From contig NZ_OUNG01000003.1 in NCBI RefSeq assembly GCF_900343155.1, positions 248,001 to 312,000 on the forward strand: DNA of 64,000 nt, in the 5' to 3' direction. Origin of the DNA: Lactimicrobium massiliense (GTDB lineage: Bacteria > Bacillota_I > Bacilli_A > Erysipelotrichales > Erysipelotrichaceae). Below, piece by piece: positions 26,896 to 37,627 of the stretch; position 1 is the first letter of the stretch; every line of letters begins with the position of its first letter. Both the position numbers and the translations under genes were made by a program. Below the pieces are notes generated by a model. It had not been told where the DNA came from, searched no databases, and worked only from the letters and a program-made list of their open reading frames with translations.

Positions 26896-27042
26896 TCAAT
26901 GCAGGTTTGCATAACTGACCAGCCTGATATTCTGCTGATGCAGCCACTGACCGGTGGCAGGATCACACAGCATCTTCACTTCTTTCTCGCGATTATAGGT
27001 CAAAGAGGAAGATGTCAGCAGATCGGTATTCTGGGCGCTCAC
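26896..27042 (-). CDS. Small protein overlapping the ispD stop
   Basis: A GTG at 27042 overlaps the ispD stop codon (GTGA), and GGAGG lies 7 nt upstream inside ispD. The frame runs 48 codons (VSAQNTDLLTSSSLTYNREK at the start, NIRLVSYANLH at the end) straight to a terminator. The strong ribosome site and exact overlap support real translation. No motif, signal peptide or membrane segment is visible, and the function is unknown. Confidence 0.5.
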   Translation of the reverse strand: MSAQNTDLLTSSSLTYNREKEVKMLCDPATGQWLHQQNIRLVSYANLH

Positions 27043-27680
27043 TTCAGATCCTCCGGCGTAGTGACTTTGAAATTGGCATAATCCCCCTGTACAGCCCTGA
27101 TGCGGATATCACTGTATTTTTCCACCAGAGAACAGTCATCGGTGCCAGTATAGCCATCCGTCATGGCTTTGTGCATGCAGGCAAGAATATCCTTTGTATG
27201 GAATACCTGCGGTGTCTGGGCTGCCATCAATGATTTCCTTGGCAGAGTCTCTTCGATATAGCCGTCTTTGACAACTTTGATCGTATCCTTGCATGGCACC
27301 ATCAGGCAGGCTGCCTGTTCTGTTTCCATTGCCTGTTTTAAAGCTGAAAGAGATGATGCAGAAAGGAATGGCCTGGCCCCGTCATGAATCATGACAATAT
27401 CACACAGCATTGCTTCAAGACCATTGCATACACTTTCCTGACGGGTACTGCCGCCGCAGGCAAGCGTAATCCGGCCACATTCCGGCAGTTTCAACTGTTT
27501 GCAATACTGACCAGGATCGGTAACCACAACAATCTGGGCACAATCCGGATCCAAGAGGAAAACTTGCACGGAATGTTCAAGAATCGAATGCCCATCATGA
27601 AGCTCTGCAAATACCTTGTTAAAGCCCAGATGCATGCGGCTTCCCTTTCCTGCCGCTACAATGACTGCCCCGTATTTCAT
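27039..27680 (-). CDS. ispD: 2-C-methyl-D-erythritol 4-phosphate cytidylyltransferase
   Basis: The 213-residue enzyme makes CDP-methylerythritol in the non-mevalonate isoprenoid pathway. The nucleotide-binding loop is GAVIVAAGKGSRM at the N-terminus (with GxGxRM), then MIHDGARPFLSASSL and the C-terminal YTGTDDCSLVEKY. The length is slightly short for the family. The start at 27680 has GGAGG 6 nt upstream, which excludes the 15-codon upstream extension. Confidence 0.93.
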   Translation of the reverse strand: MKYGAVIVAAGKGSRMHLGFNKVFAELHDGHSILEHSVQVFLLDPDCAQIVVVTDPGQYCKQLKLPECGRITLACGGSTRQESVCNGLEAMLCDIVMIHDGARPFLSASSLSALKQAMETEQAACLMVPCKDTIKVVKDGYIEETLPRKSLMAAQTPQVFHTKDILACMHKAMTDGYTGTDDCSLVEKYSDIRIRAVQGDYANFKVTTPEDLK

Positions 27681-27744
27681 GTATTTCCTCCGTTTATTTC
27701 TTTGATTATAAGCCTGATACAACAAAAGGAGACGATTTGTCTCC

Positions 27745-28029
27745 TCAATGCATTCCCATGTACCAGAAGTAAAAGACTACAAGGGCAGCCACAGCAAACA
27801 TGATCAGAAAGATCGGCAGCAGGATCTGGAACACAGCAATGGACATTGCCACAACATCCTTTGCCGTAAAATCCTTGACAGCCTCATCATGCTGGCGGCG
27901 GTCAGCTTCCTTCGCCTCTTGTTCTGCCTGAATCTCCTGGGCAAGCTTCTCAGGATCAGCCTCAGCCAGTGTATACTGGCGGATCTTTTCTACATCCTCA
28001 TCAACCTGTTTGCGATGGATAAAGAACAT
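27745..28029 (-). CDS. Small single-span membrane protein
   Basis: The 94-residue protein has a charged, probably coiled-coil N-terminal half (KLAQEIQAEQEAKEADRRQ) and one C-terminal membrane helix (about residues 64-90, VFQILLPIFLIMFAVAALV). It starts 3 bp after the oppF stop, so it is likely translated with the transporter operon. I do not recognise a family. It could be an accessory subunit or unrelated. Confidence 0.65.
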   Translation of the reverse strand: MFFIHRKQVDEDVEKIRQYTLAEADPEKLAQEIQAEQEAKEADRRQHDEAVKDFTAKDVVAMSIAVFQILLPIFLIMFAVAALVVFYFWYMGMH

Positions 28030-28032
28030 GAA

Positions 28033-29040
28033 TCAGAAACCCTTCTTGGCGTAATCCATGGCAAAGTGGCAGCGGACCTTATGACCCGGTTCCACCTCAT
28101 AAACCTGCGGCACTTCCTTTGCACAGCGTTCCGTTGCATACGGGCAGCGCGTATGGAAGCGGCATCCACTCGGAGGATTAGCCGGAGAAGGCAGATCACC
28201 CTGCAGAATAATGCGCTTGTCGTTATTGCGCTTGCGCGGATCAAACGACGGTGCAGCAGACAGCAACGCCTGCGTATACGGATGACAGAAGTGATCAAAG
28301 ATCTGTTCCTTGGAACCAATCTCAACCAGTTCTCCCAGGTACATGACACCAACCTCATCTGAAATGAACTTCACAACCGAAAGATCATGTGAAATGAACA
28401 GATACGTCAGCTTGTATTCATCCTGCAGATCCTTCAGCAGGTTGATGATCTGCGACTGGATGGAAACATCCAGCGCCGATACTGCTTCATCACAAATGAC
28501 AAACTCAGGATTGACTGCCAGCGCTCTGGCAATGCAGATACGCTGTCTCTGGCCGCCAGAGAACTGATGCGGATAACGCCCAGCCTGTTCCGGGAACAGA
28601 CCGCACTTATCCATCAGCTCAAATACCTTGGACATCATTTCCTGCTTGTTGGCAACAATATGATGTTCCAGCATAGCCTCACCAATGATGTCATAGACCG
28701 GCAGACGCGGATTCAGAGAAGAATACGGATCCTGGAATACAATCTGCATCTTGGTCCTGTACTTGCGCATTTCAGCCGGCTTGAGCTTGTAAATATCCAC
28801 ACCGCGGTAAAGCAGTTCACCAGAAGTAGGCTTGATCAGATTCAGCATCGTCCTGCCTGTTGTACTCTTGCCGCAGCCGGATTCACCGACAAGACCCATG
28901 ACCTTTCCTTCCGGAATCGTAAAGGATACGTCATCCACAGCCTTGACAGAACCTACCTGGCGTGAGAACACGCCGCCCTTGATCGGGAAGTATTTCTTCA
29001 AATGGCGGACTTCAATCAAAGTCTTGTTTTCTTCAGTCAT
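28033..29040 (-). CDS. oppF: Oligopeptide ABC transporter ATP-binding protein OppF
   Basis: The 335-residue ATPase has Walker [17 protein letters not shown], the signature [14 protein letters not shown], Walker [13 protein letters not shown] and the OppF C-terminal extension ending [14 protein letters not shown], which in some homologues binds an iron-sulphur cluster. It pairs with OppD to energise peptide uptake. Its start overlaps the oppD stop by 4 bp (ATGA). Confidence 0.93.
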   Translation of the reverse strand: MTEENKTLIEVRHLKKYFPIKGGVFSRQVGSVKAVDDVSFTIPEGKVMGLVGESGCGKSTTGRTMLNLIKPTSGELLYRGVDIYKLKPAEMRKYRTKMQIVFQDPYSSLNPRLPVYDIIGEAMLEHHIVANKQEMMSKVFELMDKCGLFPEQAGRYPHQFSGGQRQRICIARALAVNPEFVICDEAVSALDVSIQSQIINLLKDLQDEYKLTYLFISHDLSVVKFISDEVGVMYLGELVEIGSKEQIFDHFCHPYTQALLSAAPSFDPRKRNNDKRIILQGDLPSPANPPSGCRFHTRCPYATERCAKEVPQVYEVEPGHKVRCHFAMDYAKKGF

Positions 29041-30029
29041 TTCTTACCTCCCGGGAAATAGCAGCGCACCCAGTGCTTCGGCTCAACCTCAACCAGCTCA
29101 GGCATTGCCTCCTGGCACTTATGCTCACAGAATGCACAGCGCGGTCCGAAGGAGCAGCCCTCCGGCAGTTCGGAAAGATCCGGTACATTGCCCGGAATCA
29201 CCGTCAGACGCTTGGAATTGGTATGCAGATCAGGACGGGAGCCAATCAGACCCTGCGTATACGGATGCAGCGGACGTTCAAAGATCGTATTGACATCCGC
29301 AATCTCAACTACCTTGCCGGCATACATAACCATGACCCGGTCTGCCATTTCTGCAATAACACTCAGATCATGCGTAATAAAGATAATCGAAGTATGAAGC
29401 TCCTTCTTCAGCTGGTTCATCAGATCCAGAACCTGGGCCTGAATCGTAACGTCCAGAGCCGTCGTCGGCTCATCGGCAACAAGCAGCTGCGGCGTGCAGG
29501 CCAGAGCCATGGCAATCATGACACGCTGGCGCATACCACCGGAAAGCTCAAATGGATACTCATTGACAATACGCTCCGGATTCGGAATTCTCACCTTGTC
29601 CAAAGCTTCAATCGAAGCCTGCCATGCCTGCTTCTTATCCATACCGCGGTGCAGACGGAGCACCTCGGAAATCTGATAGCCAATCTTAAAGACCGGATTC
29701 AGCGAAGTCATCGGCTCCTGGAAGATATAGGAGATCTTATTGCCGCGCATATGGCGCAGCTCCTCATCCGAAATCTTGAGCATATCCTTGCCATCCAGCA
29801 GAATTTCACCGCCCTCGTACTTTCCCGGAGGGCACTCTACCAGACGGGCGAGAGACATACATGTCATCGATTTGCCGCATCCCGACTCACCGACGATACC
29901 AAGCGTCTCACCCTGATACACCTCAAACGATACATCATTCACCGCTTTGACTGTCGTTCCATTGGAATGGAAGTAAGTCTTCAGATGCTTCACCTGCAGA
30001 AGCGGCTCATTCTTGTTTACTTCAGTCAT
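29037..30029 (-). CDS. oppD: Oligopeptide ABC transporter ATP-binding protein OppD
   Basis: The 330-residue ATPase has Walker [17 protein letters not shown], signature LSGGMRQRVMIAMALA, Walker B LLVADEPTTALDV and a C-terminal cysteine cluster (CSFGPRCAFCEHKC). It forms a heterodimer with OppF. It follows oppC by 15 bp with GGAGG before the ATG. Confidence 0.93.
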   Translation of the reverse strand: MTEVNKNEPLLQVKHLKTYFHSNGTTVKAVNDVSFEVYQGETLGIVGESGCGKSMTCMSLARLVECPPGKYEGGEILLDGKDMLKISDEELRHMRGNKISYIFQEPMTSLNPVFKIGYQISEVLRLHRGMDKKQAWQASIEALDKVRIPNPERIVNEYPFELSGGMRQRVMIAMALACTPQLLVADEPTTALDVTIQAQVLDLMNQLKKELHTSIIFITHDLSVIAEMADRVMVMYAGKVVEIADVNTIFERPLHPYTQGLIGSRPDLHTNSKRLTVIPGNVPDLSELPEGCSFGPRCAFCEHKCQEAMPELVEVEPKHWVRCYFPGGKK

Positions 30030-30044
30030 CAGTCAGCCACCTCC

Positions 30045-30947
30045 TTATTTCTGCATCTTCGGATCGATGGCATCACGCAGACCATCGCCAAGCATATTAA
30101 AGAACAAAATCGAAAGGAAAATCATCACTCCAGGCGGTACCCAGTACCACCACTTCTGCTGAAGAATATACAGGTTGCGCGCCTCCTGGATCAGATTGCC
30201 CCAGGTCGGAGTCGGCGGATTGACGCCAAGTCCAAGGAACGACAGGGATGTCTCAGTCAGAATAACATTGGCCATGGACATTGTGACATAGACAATGACA
30301 TAGGCCAGGACGTTCGGGAACAGATGAATAAAGATCTGTCTTGTATTGGAAATGCCCAGTGCCCGGCAGGCTTCCATGTAGTCCATTTCACGCAGAGAGA
30401 GGATCTGACCGCGAACGATACGACAGATGGAAGGCCAGGAAAGAACGGCCAGGATCACGATGAGTGTCCGGATCGAATTTCCAAATACGGCCTGCAGCGT
30501 GATGCAGATCATCAGGAACGGGAAGCACATGAAGATTTCCGAAATACGCATGATCACTGTATCAACAAAGCCGCCAAAGAATCCGGAGATTGAACCAAGC
30601 ACAACGCCGATCACGCACTCAAGAGCAGTTACCGACAGAGCAACACCCAGTGATACACGGCCGCCGGCAAACAGTCTGACCCACAGGTCACGGCCAATCT
30701 TGTCCGTGCCGAGCCAGTGAGCTGCACTCGGAGGCATATTTGCCTCTGCACTGTTGGTCTGTGAAATCGTATATTTGGAGAACATCGGCACAAAGATGCA
30801 AAGCAGAACAATGATGATCAGACCCACCAGAGAGATCATTGCCATCTTGTTCTTTCTCAGCCGGCTCCACACACCGCCCCAGTAGGAGTACTTCTTGGCG
30901 GCCCGCTTGATTTCTTCTTCACGGGAAAGCTGTTTTTCTTCCGTCAT
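30045..30947 (-). CDS. oppC: Oligopeptide ABC transporter permease OppC
   Basis: The 300-residue permease has an N-terminal cytoplasmic tail, a first helix (MAMISLVGLIIIVLLCIFV) and the binding-protein-dependent permease core with the EAA loop (MEACRALGISNTRQIFIHLFPN). About six membrane helices are predicted by eye. The start at 30947 is set by AAGGAGG 5 nt upstream, although longer frames exist. It lies 10 bp after oppB. Confidence 0.92.
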   Translation of the reverse strand: MTEEKQLSREEEIKRAAKKYSYWGGVWSRLRKNKMAMISLVGLIIIVLLCIFVPMFSKYTISQTNSAEANMPPSAAHWLGTDKIGRDLWVRLFAGGRVSLGVALSVTALECVIGVVLGSISGFFGGFVDTVIMRISEIFMCFPFLMICITLQAVFGNSIRTLIVILAVLSWPSICRIVRGQILSLREMDYMEACRALGISNTRQIFIHLFPNVLAYVIVYVTMSMANVILTETSLSFLGLGVNPPTPTWGNLIQEARNLYILQQKWWYWVPPGVMIFLSILFFNMLGDGLRDAIDPKMQK

Positions 30948-30957
30948 TTTTTCCTCC

Positions 30958-31923
30958 TTACTCATACTTGATACGCGGATCCACAGCCGCATACAGCAGA
31001 TCAGCAACAAGCGTTGACAGCAGGGTTACAATACTCAGAATCGCATTGATGCCCAGCAGCAGCGGATAGTCACGGTTGGTAACACAGTCAACTGAAATCT
31101 TGCCGACACCAGGCAGAGAGAAGATTGTCTCTGTCATGACAGCACCAGAAATCAGGCCTGGAATCTGGAAGCCCAGCAGCGTCACAATCGGAATCATGGC
31201 ATTGCGGAATGCATGCTTATAGATAACGACCTTCTCGGACAGACCCTTGGCACGGGCTGTACGGATATAATCAGAACGGATTACCTCAAGCATACTGGAA
31301 CGCGTATAACGCATGAAGCTTGCCGTCTGGGCAAGACCAAGCACAATCGCCGGCAGAACCAGATGATATGCTTCATTCATTACCTTGGCAAAGCCGCTGC
31401 TGAAATGGCGGGTAGAATCTACCAGGCCAAATACAGGGAACCAGCCAAGATCTACAGCAAATACCTTCAGAAGCAGAAGACCAAAGAAGAAAGTTGGCAG
31501 CGCAAGTCCAATCAGGCAGAATACGGTCAGAAAGTTATCAAGAGCAGAATACTGCTTGGTTGCACTGATGATGCCGCACGGAATGCCAATCAGCATCGAA
31601 ATAATCAGAGCACTCAGTGAAAGAGCAAACGTACAGCCAATGTTCTCCCCGATCACCTGAATTACCGGTTTGTACTGCTTGTAGGAATAGCCAAGATTGC
31701 CTTTCAGCGCTTCCCCGATCCAGTTGAAGAACTTCACATAGATCGGCAGATCCGGATCAAGCTTCTCCTGCAGAGCCGCCTTCATTTCCGCAGTCATTTT
31801 CGGGTTTACCATTGTACTGGTAATACTGCCAGGCGCGTGGTCAATAATGACGAACAAAATCAGCAGTATGCCCAGAAAGACTGGGATAATCTGAAGGAGT
31901 CTCCGGATGATATAGTTTTTCAT
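30958..31923 (-). CDS. oppB: Oligopeptide ABC transporter permease OppB
   Basis: The 321-residue permease begins KNYIIRRLLQIIPVFLGILL, a membrane anchor typical of OppB. The EAA loop is in DYIRTARAKGLSEKVVIYKHAFRNAMIP. Six helices fit. AAAGGAG precedes the ATG at 31923; upstream in-frame codons belong to the intergenic terminator region. It is separated from oppA by that terminator, so permease expression is probably lower than that of the binding protein. Confidence 0.92.
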   Translation of the reverse strand: MKNYIIRRLLQIIPVFLGILLILFVIIDHAPGSITSTMVNPKMTAEMKAALQEKLDPDLPIYVKFFNWIGEALKGNLGYSYKQYKPVIQVIGENIGCTFALSLSALIISMLIGIPCGIISATKQYSALDNFLTVFCLIGLALPTFFFGLLLLKVFAVDLGWFPVFGLVDSTRHFSSGFAKVMNEAYHLVLPAIVLGLAQTASFMRYTRSSMLEVIRSDYIRTARAKGLSEKVVIYKHAFRNAMIPIVTLLGFQIPGLISGAVMTETIFSLPGVGKISVDCVTNRDYPLLLGINAILSIVTLLSTLVADLLYAAVDPRIKYE

Positions 31924-31980
31924 AATACTCCTTTCATACACATTCTCCCGCCAGCCTGCGCACTTCAGAATAACGGAAGG

Positions 31981-32034
31981 GAAAAAAGCAAATATCGGCA
32001 GTGCACTTTGTATCTGCAGGTGCACTGCCGATAT
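31981..32034 (-). terminator. Hairpin terminator between oppA and oppB
   Basis: A 15-bp perfect stem on the minus strand (32034-32020 with 32006-31992; core ATATCGGCAGTGCAC) has a 13-nt loop and is followed by TTGCTTTTTTC. Partial read-through would give more binding protein than permease, as in other Opp systems. Confidence 0.85.
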
Positions 32035-32086
32035 GCTAGTCAATTTTAGTACGTAATCGTACTGAAGTCTAATGGAACCTTGACAA

Positions 32087-33736
32087 TCAAGCCTGATCGA
32101 GTGATACGTCGAAGATCAGCTTTGTAAAATCCATGTAAGCGGACAGATCATCGAGACCCTTGACTCTGTTGGCAACGCCCCAGATTTCATTTCTGTAAGC
32201 AACCACAGCAGTCGCCAGCAGATCATTCTGACGAACAGCCCACTCTTTGTAAATATCAGCTCTCTTTGTCTGATCGAACTCCGTTACACCTTCATGCAGC
32301 AGTTCCTGAGAACGCTCATCATACAGTCCGGAAGAGTCATATCCACCGGCTCCGCCTGCATCAGCATCGAAGATGCCGCCCGTAGGATCCGGATCAATAT
32401 CAACCTGCCAGCCCATCGTATAGATATCGAAGTCCTTTGCACCCGGTTCAGGATCCTGAACAGTGGACGCAACAGTTGCGAAATCCATCTGAACAACATT
32501 CAGCTTAACGCCAATCTGTCCCCAGGAATCAATTGCCATGGAGGCCAGTGTTCCAGGCCATGTGGAATCCGTATAAACGAGCCAGTTGAGTTCAAGCTTG
32601 TCGCCATCCTTGTCACGGATGCCATCACCGTCTGTATCAGTCCAGCCAGCCTCATCAAGCAGAGACTTTGCCTTGTCAAGATCATAATCATACGCATTCA
32701 GCTCAGAGCTGTCCGGGAAAGCCCAGGAGATCGGAGAGAACGGTGCCATACCAACAGAAGCAAGTTCATCAGAACCATATTCATTCTTGATGAATGTCTT
32801 TCTGTCCAGCGCATACATCAGAGCCTGACGTACCTTCTGATCCTGCAGAGCACCTGTATGATGATACTGCGTATCCGGATTAGCCGGTGTGCAGTTGAAC
32901 TGCATATATGTATAGCCATTGCCGATATAGGAAATCAGATGTGCATTGTCCATTCCGTTGATGCCATCAACGTTTTCCTTCTTGGCAGCAGGCTGGCAGA
33001 GATCAATCTCACCAGACTGCAGTGCAGACAGAATTGTATCCTCAGTGACGTTCGTCATAGAGACACCATCGATCTGCAGCTTCTTGCTGGAATCCCAGTA
33101 ATTCTCATTCTTCTTCAGATTTGTATACTGGTTTGCAGCATAGCTGTCCAGAACAAGCGGTCCGGAACCAATCGGATCCGTATTCAGTGCTGTCAGAGCA
33201 TCCCAGCTGTCATGCTCATAATGGCTCTTCTCCAGAATGCCATAGCCGGCAATTTTGGAAATGTTGACAGGAGAAGCTTCCGTAAATGTGAAAGCAACAG
33301 TCTTGTCATCGATGACATCAATCTTGTCAATCGCAGCAGCCAGATCGCCACGAGGACCAGCATAGTCATCTTCCTTTGTCAGATTGAAGGAATACGCAAC
33401 ATCATCTGCAGTCATGGCATTGCCATCAGAGAACTTGATGCCATCCTTCAGTGTGAAGGTATAGGTCTTCTCATCATCAGATACCGTCCAGTCTGCCAGA
33501 TAAGGAACGAAGTTGCCATCCTTGTCATTTGTTACCAGCGGTTCGAAAATCAGGCTGCATACCCAGTTGTCATAAACCGTGCTGAAAATGAACGGGTTGT
33601 AAGTGCCAGTGAGTCCAGACAGGCCGAATCTCAGAATATTCTTGTTTTCTGAAGTGCCTGCTGAGGAAGATCCGCCGCATCCCACGAGGGAAAGCGCCAG
33701 AACTGCCGTCATAGCTGTTGAAGCAAGCTTTTTCAT
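32087..33736 (-). CDS. oppA: Oligopeptide-binding lipoprotein OppA
   Basis: The 549-residue protein has a lipoprotein signal (KKLASTAMTAVLALSLVGCG) with lipobox LVGC and the modified cysteine at residue 20, then a serine-rich linker and an SBP_bac_5 domain. It should be anchored outside the membrane and hand peptides to OppBC. The start at 33736 is chosen because GAGGAG lies 8 nt upstream and the signal peptide then starts correctly. It is the promoter-proximal gene of the operon. Confidence 0.93.
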   Translation of the reverse strand: MKKLASTAMTAVLALSLVGCGGSSSAGTSENKNILRFGLSGLTGTYNPFIFSTVYDNWVCSLIFEPLVTNDKDGNFVPYLADWTVSDDEKTYTFTLKDGIKFSDGNAMTADDVAYSFNLTKEDDYAGPRGDLAAAIDKIDVIDDKTVAFTFTEASPVNISKIAGYGILEKSHYEHDSWDALTALNTDPIGSGPLVLDSYAANQYTNLKKNENYWDSSKKLQIDGVSMTNVTEDTILSALQSGEIDLCQPAAKKENVDGINGMDNAHLISYIGNGYTYMQFNCTPANPDTQYHHTGALQDQKVRQALMYALDRKTFIKNEYGSDELASVGMAPFSPISWAFPDSSELNAYDYDLDKAKSLLDEAGWTDTDGDGIRDKDGDKLELNWLVYTDSTWPGTLASMAIDSWGQIGVKLNVVQMDFATVASTVQDPEPGAKDFDIYTMGWQVDIDPDPTGGIFDADAGGAGGYDSSGLYDERSQELLHEGVTEFDQTKRADIYKEWAVRQNDLLATAVVAYRNEIWGVANRVKGLDDLSAYMDFTKLIFDVSLDQA

Positions 33737-33767
33737 TTTCTTTCTCCTCTCTAGAAAGTATGTGCTC

Positions 33768-33796
33768 ATTATAACTGCAAATTTCATGAAATGGGG
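33768..33796 (-). promoter_or_regulatory. oppA promoter with palindromic operator
   Basis: A TATAAT -10 (33773-33768) lies 31 nt before the start codon. In the spacer and -35 area is a perfect 12-bp palindrome, ATTTCATGAAAT (33781-33792). A repressor bound there would cover the promoter. The -35 is poor (CCCCAT). The site does not match the CodY box by length. Confidence 0.5.
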
Positions 33797-33991
33797 TCTT
33801 TAATTTCACAATTTCTTCACTTTTTTCATTTTTATATACATTATTTTTGAAAACTTTTACATTCTGCTTTCCACATGTTTTCCTGTTTGATCTTTACAAA
33901 AGGGACTTCAACTTATATGCATGCATAGATTTGTACAACCTAACTAACTTTTCTTCCACAAAGTATCTATTCTTCCCTGTACCCTGCAGAC

Positions 33992-34017
33992 AAAAAGATG
34001 GAGCATCACACTCCATC
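33992..34017 (-). terminator. Terminator of the GH1 glucosidase unit
   Basis: On the minus strand GATGGAG (34017-34011) pairs with CTCCATC (34003-33997), followed by TTTTTG, 16 bp after the stop. The remaining sequence up to oppA (33797-33990) is AT-rich with no gene seen. Confidence 0.85.
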
Positions 34018-34032
34018 CCTTTCAGCCATCAC

Positions 34033-35457
<1,425 letters not shown>

Positions 35458-36117
35458 TTATTGTCTGTTTTCAGTGTAACTGTCCAGCAAAATCTTTTCA
35501 AGCTGGGCCGGCGTATTCACAATGATGCGCATTCCCGCTTCTTTCATCTGCTTCAGATCGCCAAATCCCCAGCTGACACCAACCGCATCAATGCCAAGCT
35601 CCTTTGCCCCGCAGGCATCATATACCGTATCTCCCACCAGCACGCAATGCTGATACTTCATCTGCTGCAGAGCATAGCGCAGCACATCTCCCTTTGTATC
35701 TCTGCTGCCATCCAGGCTGGCACCGGCAATCAGAACAAAATACCTGGCCAGATCAAAACGATTCAGGATCTCCACGGCAAGATGTTCCGGCTTGCTGGTG
35801 GCAACACCAAGCTGAATCCCGGCAGAAGACAAATGAGACAGCAGCGCCTCAATGCCATCATACGGTGCATTTTCGTACTTTCCCCAGTCCTCATAATTCT
35901 GCCGGAACACTGTAACCGCCTCTTCCACATCCGCCTGACTGACGCCAAAACGCGGAAACATCTTTCTCAGCGGCGGTCCCACGAACACCGTCAGATCCTT
36001 CTGCTCATAATGCAGGCCAAAATGATCCAGAGCCTTCTGCGCACAGGCAGTAATGCCAGGGGCAGAATCCGTCAGCGTCCCATCCAGATCAAATAAGACT
36101 GTATCGTACTTACCCAT
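35458..36117 (-). CDS. HAD phosphatase of the phosphoglycolate phosphatase type
   Basis: The 219-residue protein has motif I YDTVLFDLDGTLTDSAPG, motif II GVATSKPEHLA, the motif III lysine in the RDTKGDV area and motif IV CVLVGDTVYDACGAKE. It resembles PGP/PpaX/PhnX-type phosphatases; the substrate is not determined. The start at 36117 overlaps the AlaX-like gene by 8 bp, with GAGGTG upstream, so coupled translation is likely. Confidence 0.87.
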   Translation of the reverse strand: MGKYDTVLFDLDGTLTDSAPGITACAQKALDHFGLHYEQKDLTVFVGPPLRKMFPRFGVSQADVEEAVTVFRQNYEDWGKYENAPYDGIEALLSHLSSAGIQLGVATSKPEHLAVEILNRFDLARYFVLIAGASLDGSRDTKGDVLRYALQQMKYQHCVLVGDTVYDACGAKELGIDAVGVSWGFGDLKQMKEAGMRIIVNTPAQLEKILLDSYTENRQ

Positions 36118-37273
36118 GCAGCACCTCACGCAATACAGACGCAATCTCATCCTTTTCTTTCCGGAAGGTACCCTGAATCAGCTCATCAGATCCCCCGCCT
36201 CTGCCATCCAGCAGCTGATTTAACTGTCTGCATAATGCGCGAAGCGGCAGACACTTACTCATGATCAGATAGCTGTAACTGCCATCTGCTTCCAGAGAAC
36301 AGACCGCAATCGTCTGCACTTCATCCCTTAATAATGACTGCTTTGCACAAAACCGCAGATCATTGCGATTCCCGCCTTCCCCAAACACAGTCACAAGTCC
36401 CTCTCTGATATCTGCCTGTTCCGTTTTCTGCAGCAGATCATTTCTGATCAACTGCTGCAGTTTTCCCTGGGCTGCCGCACCCTCTGCCTGCAGCTTTTCA
36501 ACAGAAGATGCCAGCTGCTCCATCGGTACTGATAAAAGATGGGAAATCTTCTGTCCCTGTTCAAACAGCATCGACATATATGCATATGCCTTTGCGCCGG
36601 CCAGCATTGTCAGTCTGACACCATCCTTGTGCTTTTCACATGTCAGCACTTTGAGCAGACCGATCTCGCCGGTAAACCTGACATGGGTCCCACAGCAGGC
36701 ACACACATCTTCATTTCCAACTGTCACAATCCGGATCTTTCCCTGCAGTTCTTTCTTGGAACGATAGTCCATCACTGCCAATGCCTGTGCATCCGGATAC
36801 TGGATCTGAACCGGTTCATTCCTCCAGACTGCCTGATTCGCCAGCCGTTCCACACGCCTGGCATCATTCCAGCTTAAGGGTCCGTTGAAATCCACCTGAA
36901 TGACTTCACCCATATGAAAGCCGACATTGTCATAGCCATACAGATGATGCACGATGCCCGAGAACAGATGTTCACCAGTATGAGCCTGCATGTTGGCAAA
37001 ACGCTTGTTCCAGTCCAGCACGCCATGCACCGATGTTCCCGCCGCAATCGGTTCTTTTGTCATATGGACAACCCGATCATCTATGCGTTTTGTATCAAAC
37101 ACAGCGATCTCATTCAGATAACCAGTATCACCCGGCTGGCCGCCGCCTTCCGGATAAAACGCTGTATCATCCAGCACAATGCCATATCCATCCTTGTATT
37201 TTTCACAGGAAACTGCCATGCCTTCAAATTCCTTTACATAGGCATCCCTGTAAAACAGCTCATTCATTTCCAT
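36110..37273 (-). CDS. Alanyl-tRNA editing protein (AlaX-L type)
   Basis: The 387-residue protein hydrolyses mischarged seryl- or glycyl-tRNA(Ala). The editing-site zinc ligands are in MQAHTGEHLFSGI (HxxxH) and ACCGTHVRFTGEIG (CxxxH). FYPEGGGQPGDTG is the N-terminal hallmark. A C-terminal DHHA1-like domain with GRGGGSDELIQGTF makes this the long form. It is the first gene of a three-gene set with the HAD phosphatase and GH1 enzyme. GGGGAA lies about 6 nt before the ATG. Confidence 0.92.
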   Translation of the reverse strand: MEMNELFYRDAYVKEFEGMAVSCEKYKDGYGIVLDDTAFYPEGGGQPGDTGYLNEIAVFDTKRIDDRVVHMTKEPIAAGTSVHGVLDWNKRFANMQAHTGEHLFSGIVHHLYGYDNVGFHMGEVIQVDFNGPLSWNDARRVERLANQAVWRNEPVQIQYPDAQALAVMDYRSKKELQGKIRIVTVGNEDVCACCGTHVRFTGEIGLLKVLTCEKHKDGVRLTMLAGAKAYAYMSMLFEQGQKISHLLSVPMEQLASSVEKLQAEGAAAQGKLQQLIRNDLLQKTEQADIREGLVTVFGEGGNRNDLRFCAKQSLLRDEVQTIAVCSLEADGSYSYLIMSKCLPLRALCRQLNQLLDGRGGGSDELIQGTFRKEKDEIASVLREVLHG

Positions 37274-37318
37274 ACTTTTTCCCCGCTTTTTTACTTTGGC
37301 ATTGTATCATGGAACCAT

Positions 37319-37627
37319 ATGACCGGTATTGATATTGTCCAGCTTTCACGCATCCGTTTAGATCAGCCTTTGATCCACAGAATACTGACTGAAAAAGAAC
37401 AGATGGAATATGCAGAGCTTAAAACAGACAGACGGCGCATGGAATACCTGGGCGGACACTTTGCGGCCAAAGAAGCTATCTTCAAAGCTGCCCAGGATCA
37501 AAGCTGGCTTTCCTATTCGATTCTGCACGAAAAAAATGGCCGTCCGTATATTGACAGCCATCCTGACTGGCAGATCTCCATTGCCCATGATGGAGACTAT
37601 GCCATTGCCATTGTGATCATTCCTTGA
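37319..37627 (+). CDS. acpS: Holo-[acyl-carrier-protein] synthase
   Basis: The 102-residue protein is short for the family (about 120) but carries the motifs: TGIDIVQLSRI with the magnesium Asp, YLGGHFAAKEAIFKA with the second acidic ligand, and ISIAHDGDYAIAIVI at the end. It transfers phosphopantetheine to ACP, and an ACP gene lies 2.8 kb away. The ATG has no good Shine-Dalgarno; TATCAT ends 8 nt upstream. Its last bases overlap the converging cyclase gene by 11 bp. Confidence 0.88.
   Translation: MTGIDIVQLSRIRLDQPLIHRILTEKEQMEYAELKTDRRRMEYLGGHFAAKEAIFKAAQDQSWLSYSILHEKNGRPYIDSHPDWQISIAHDGDYAIAIVIIP

Noticed and set aside
33781-33792. ATTTCATGAAAT as a CodY box
   Set aside because: CodY sites are 15 bp with an odd centre (AATTTTCWGAAAATT); this 12-bp palindrome differs in centre and length, so I list it only as an unassigned operator.
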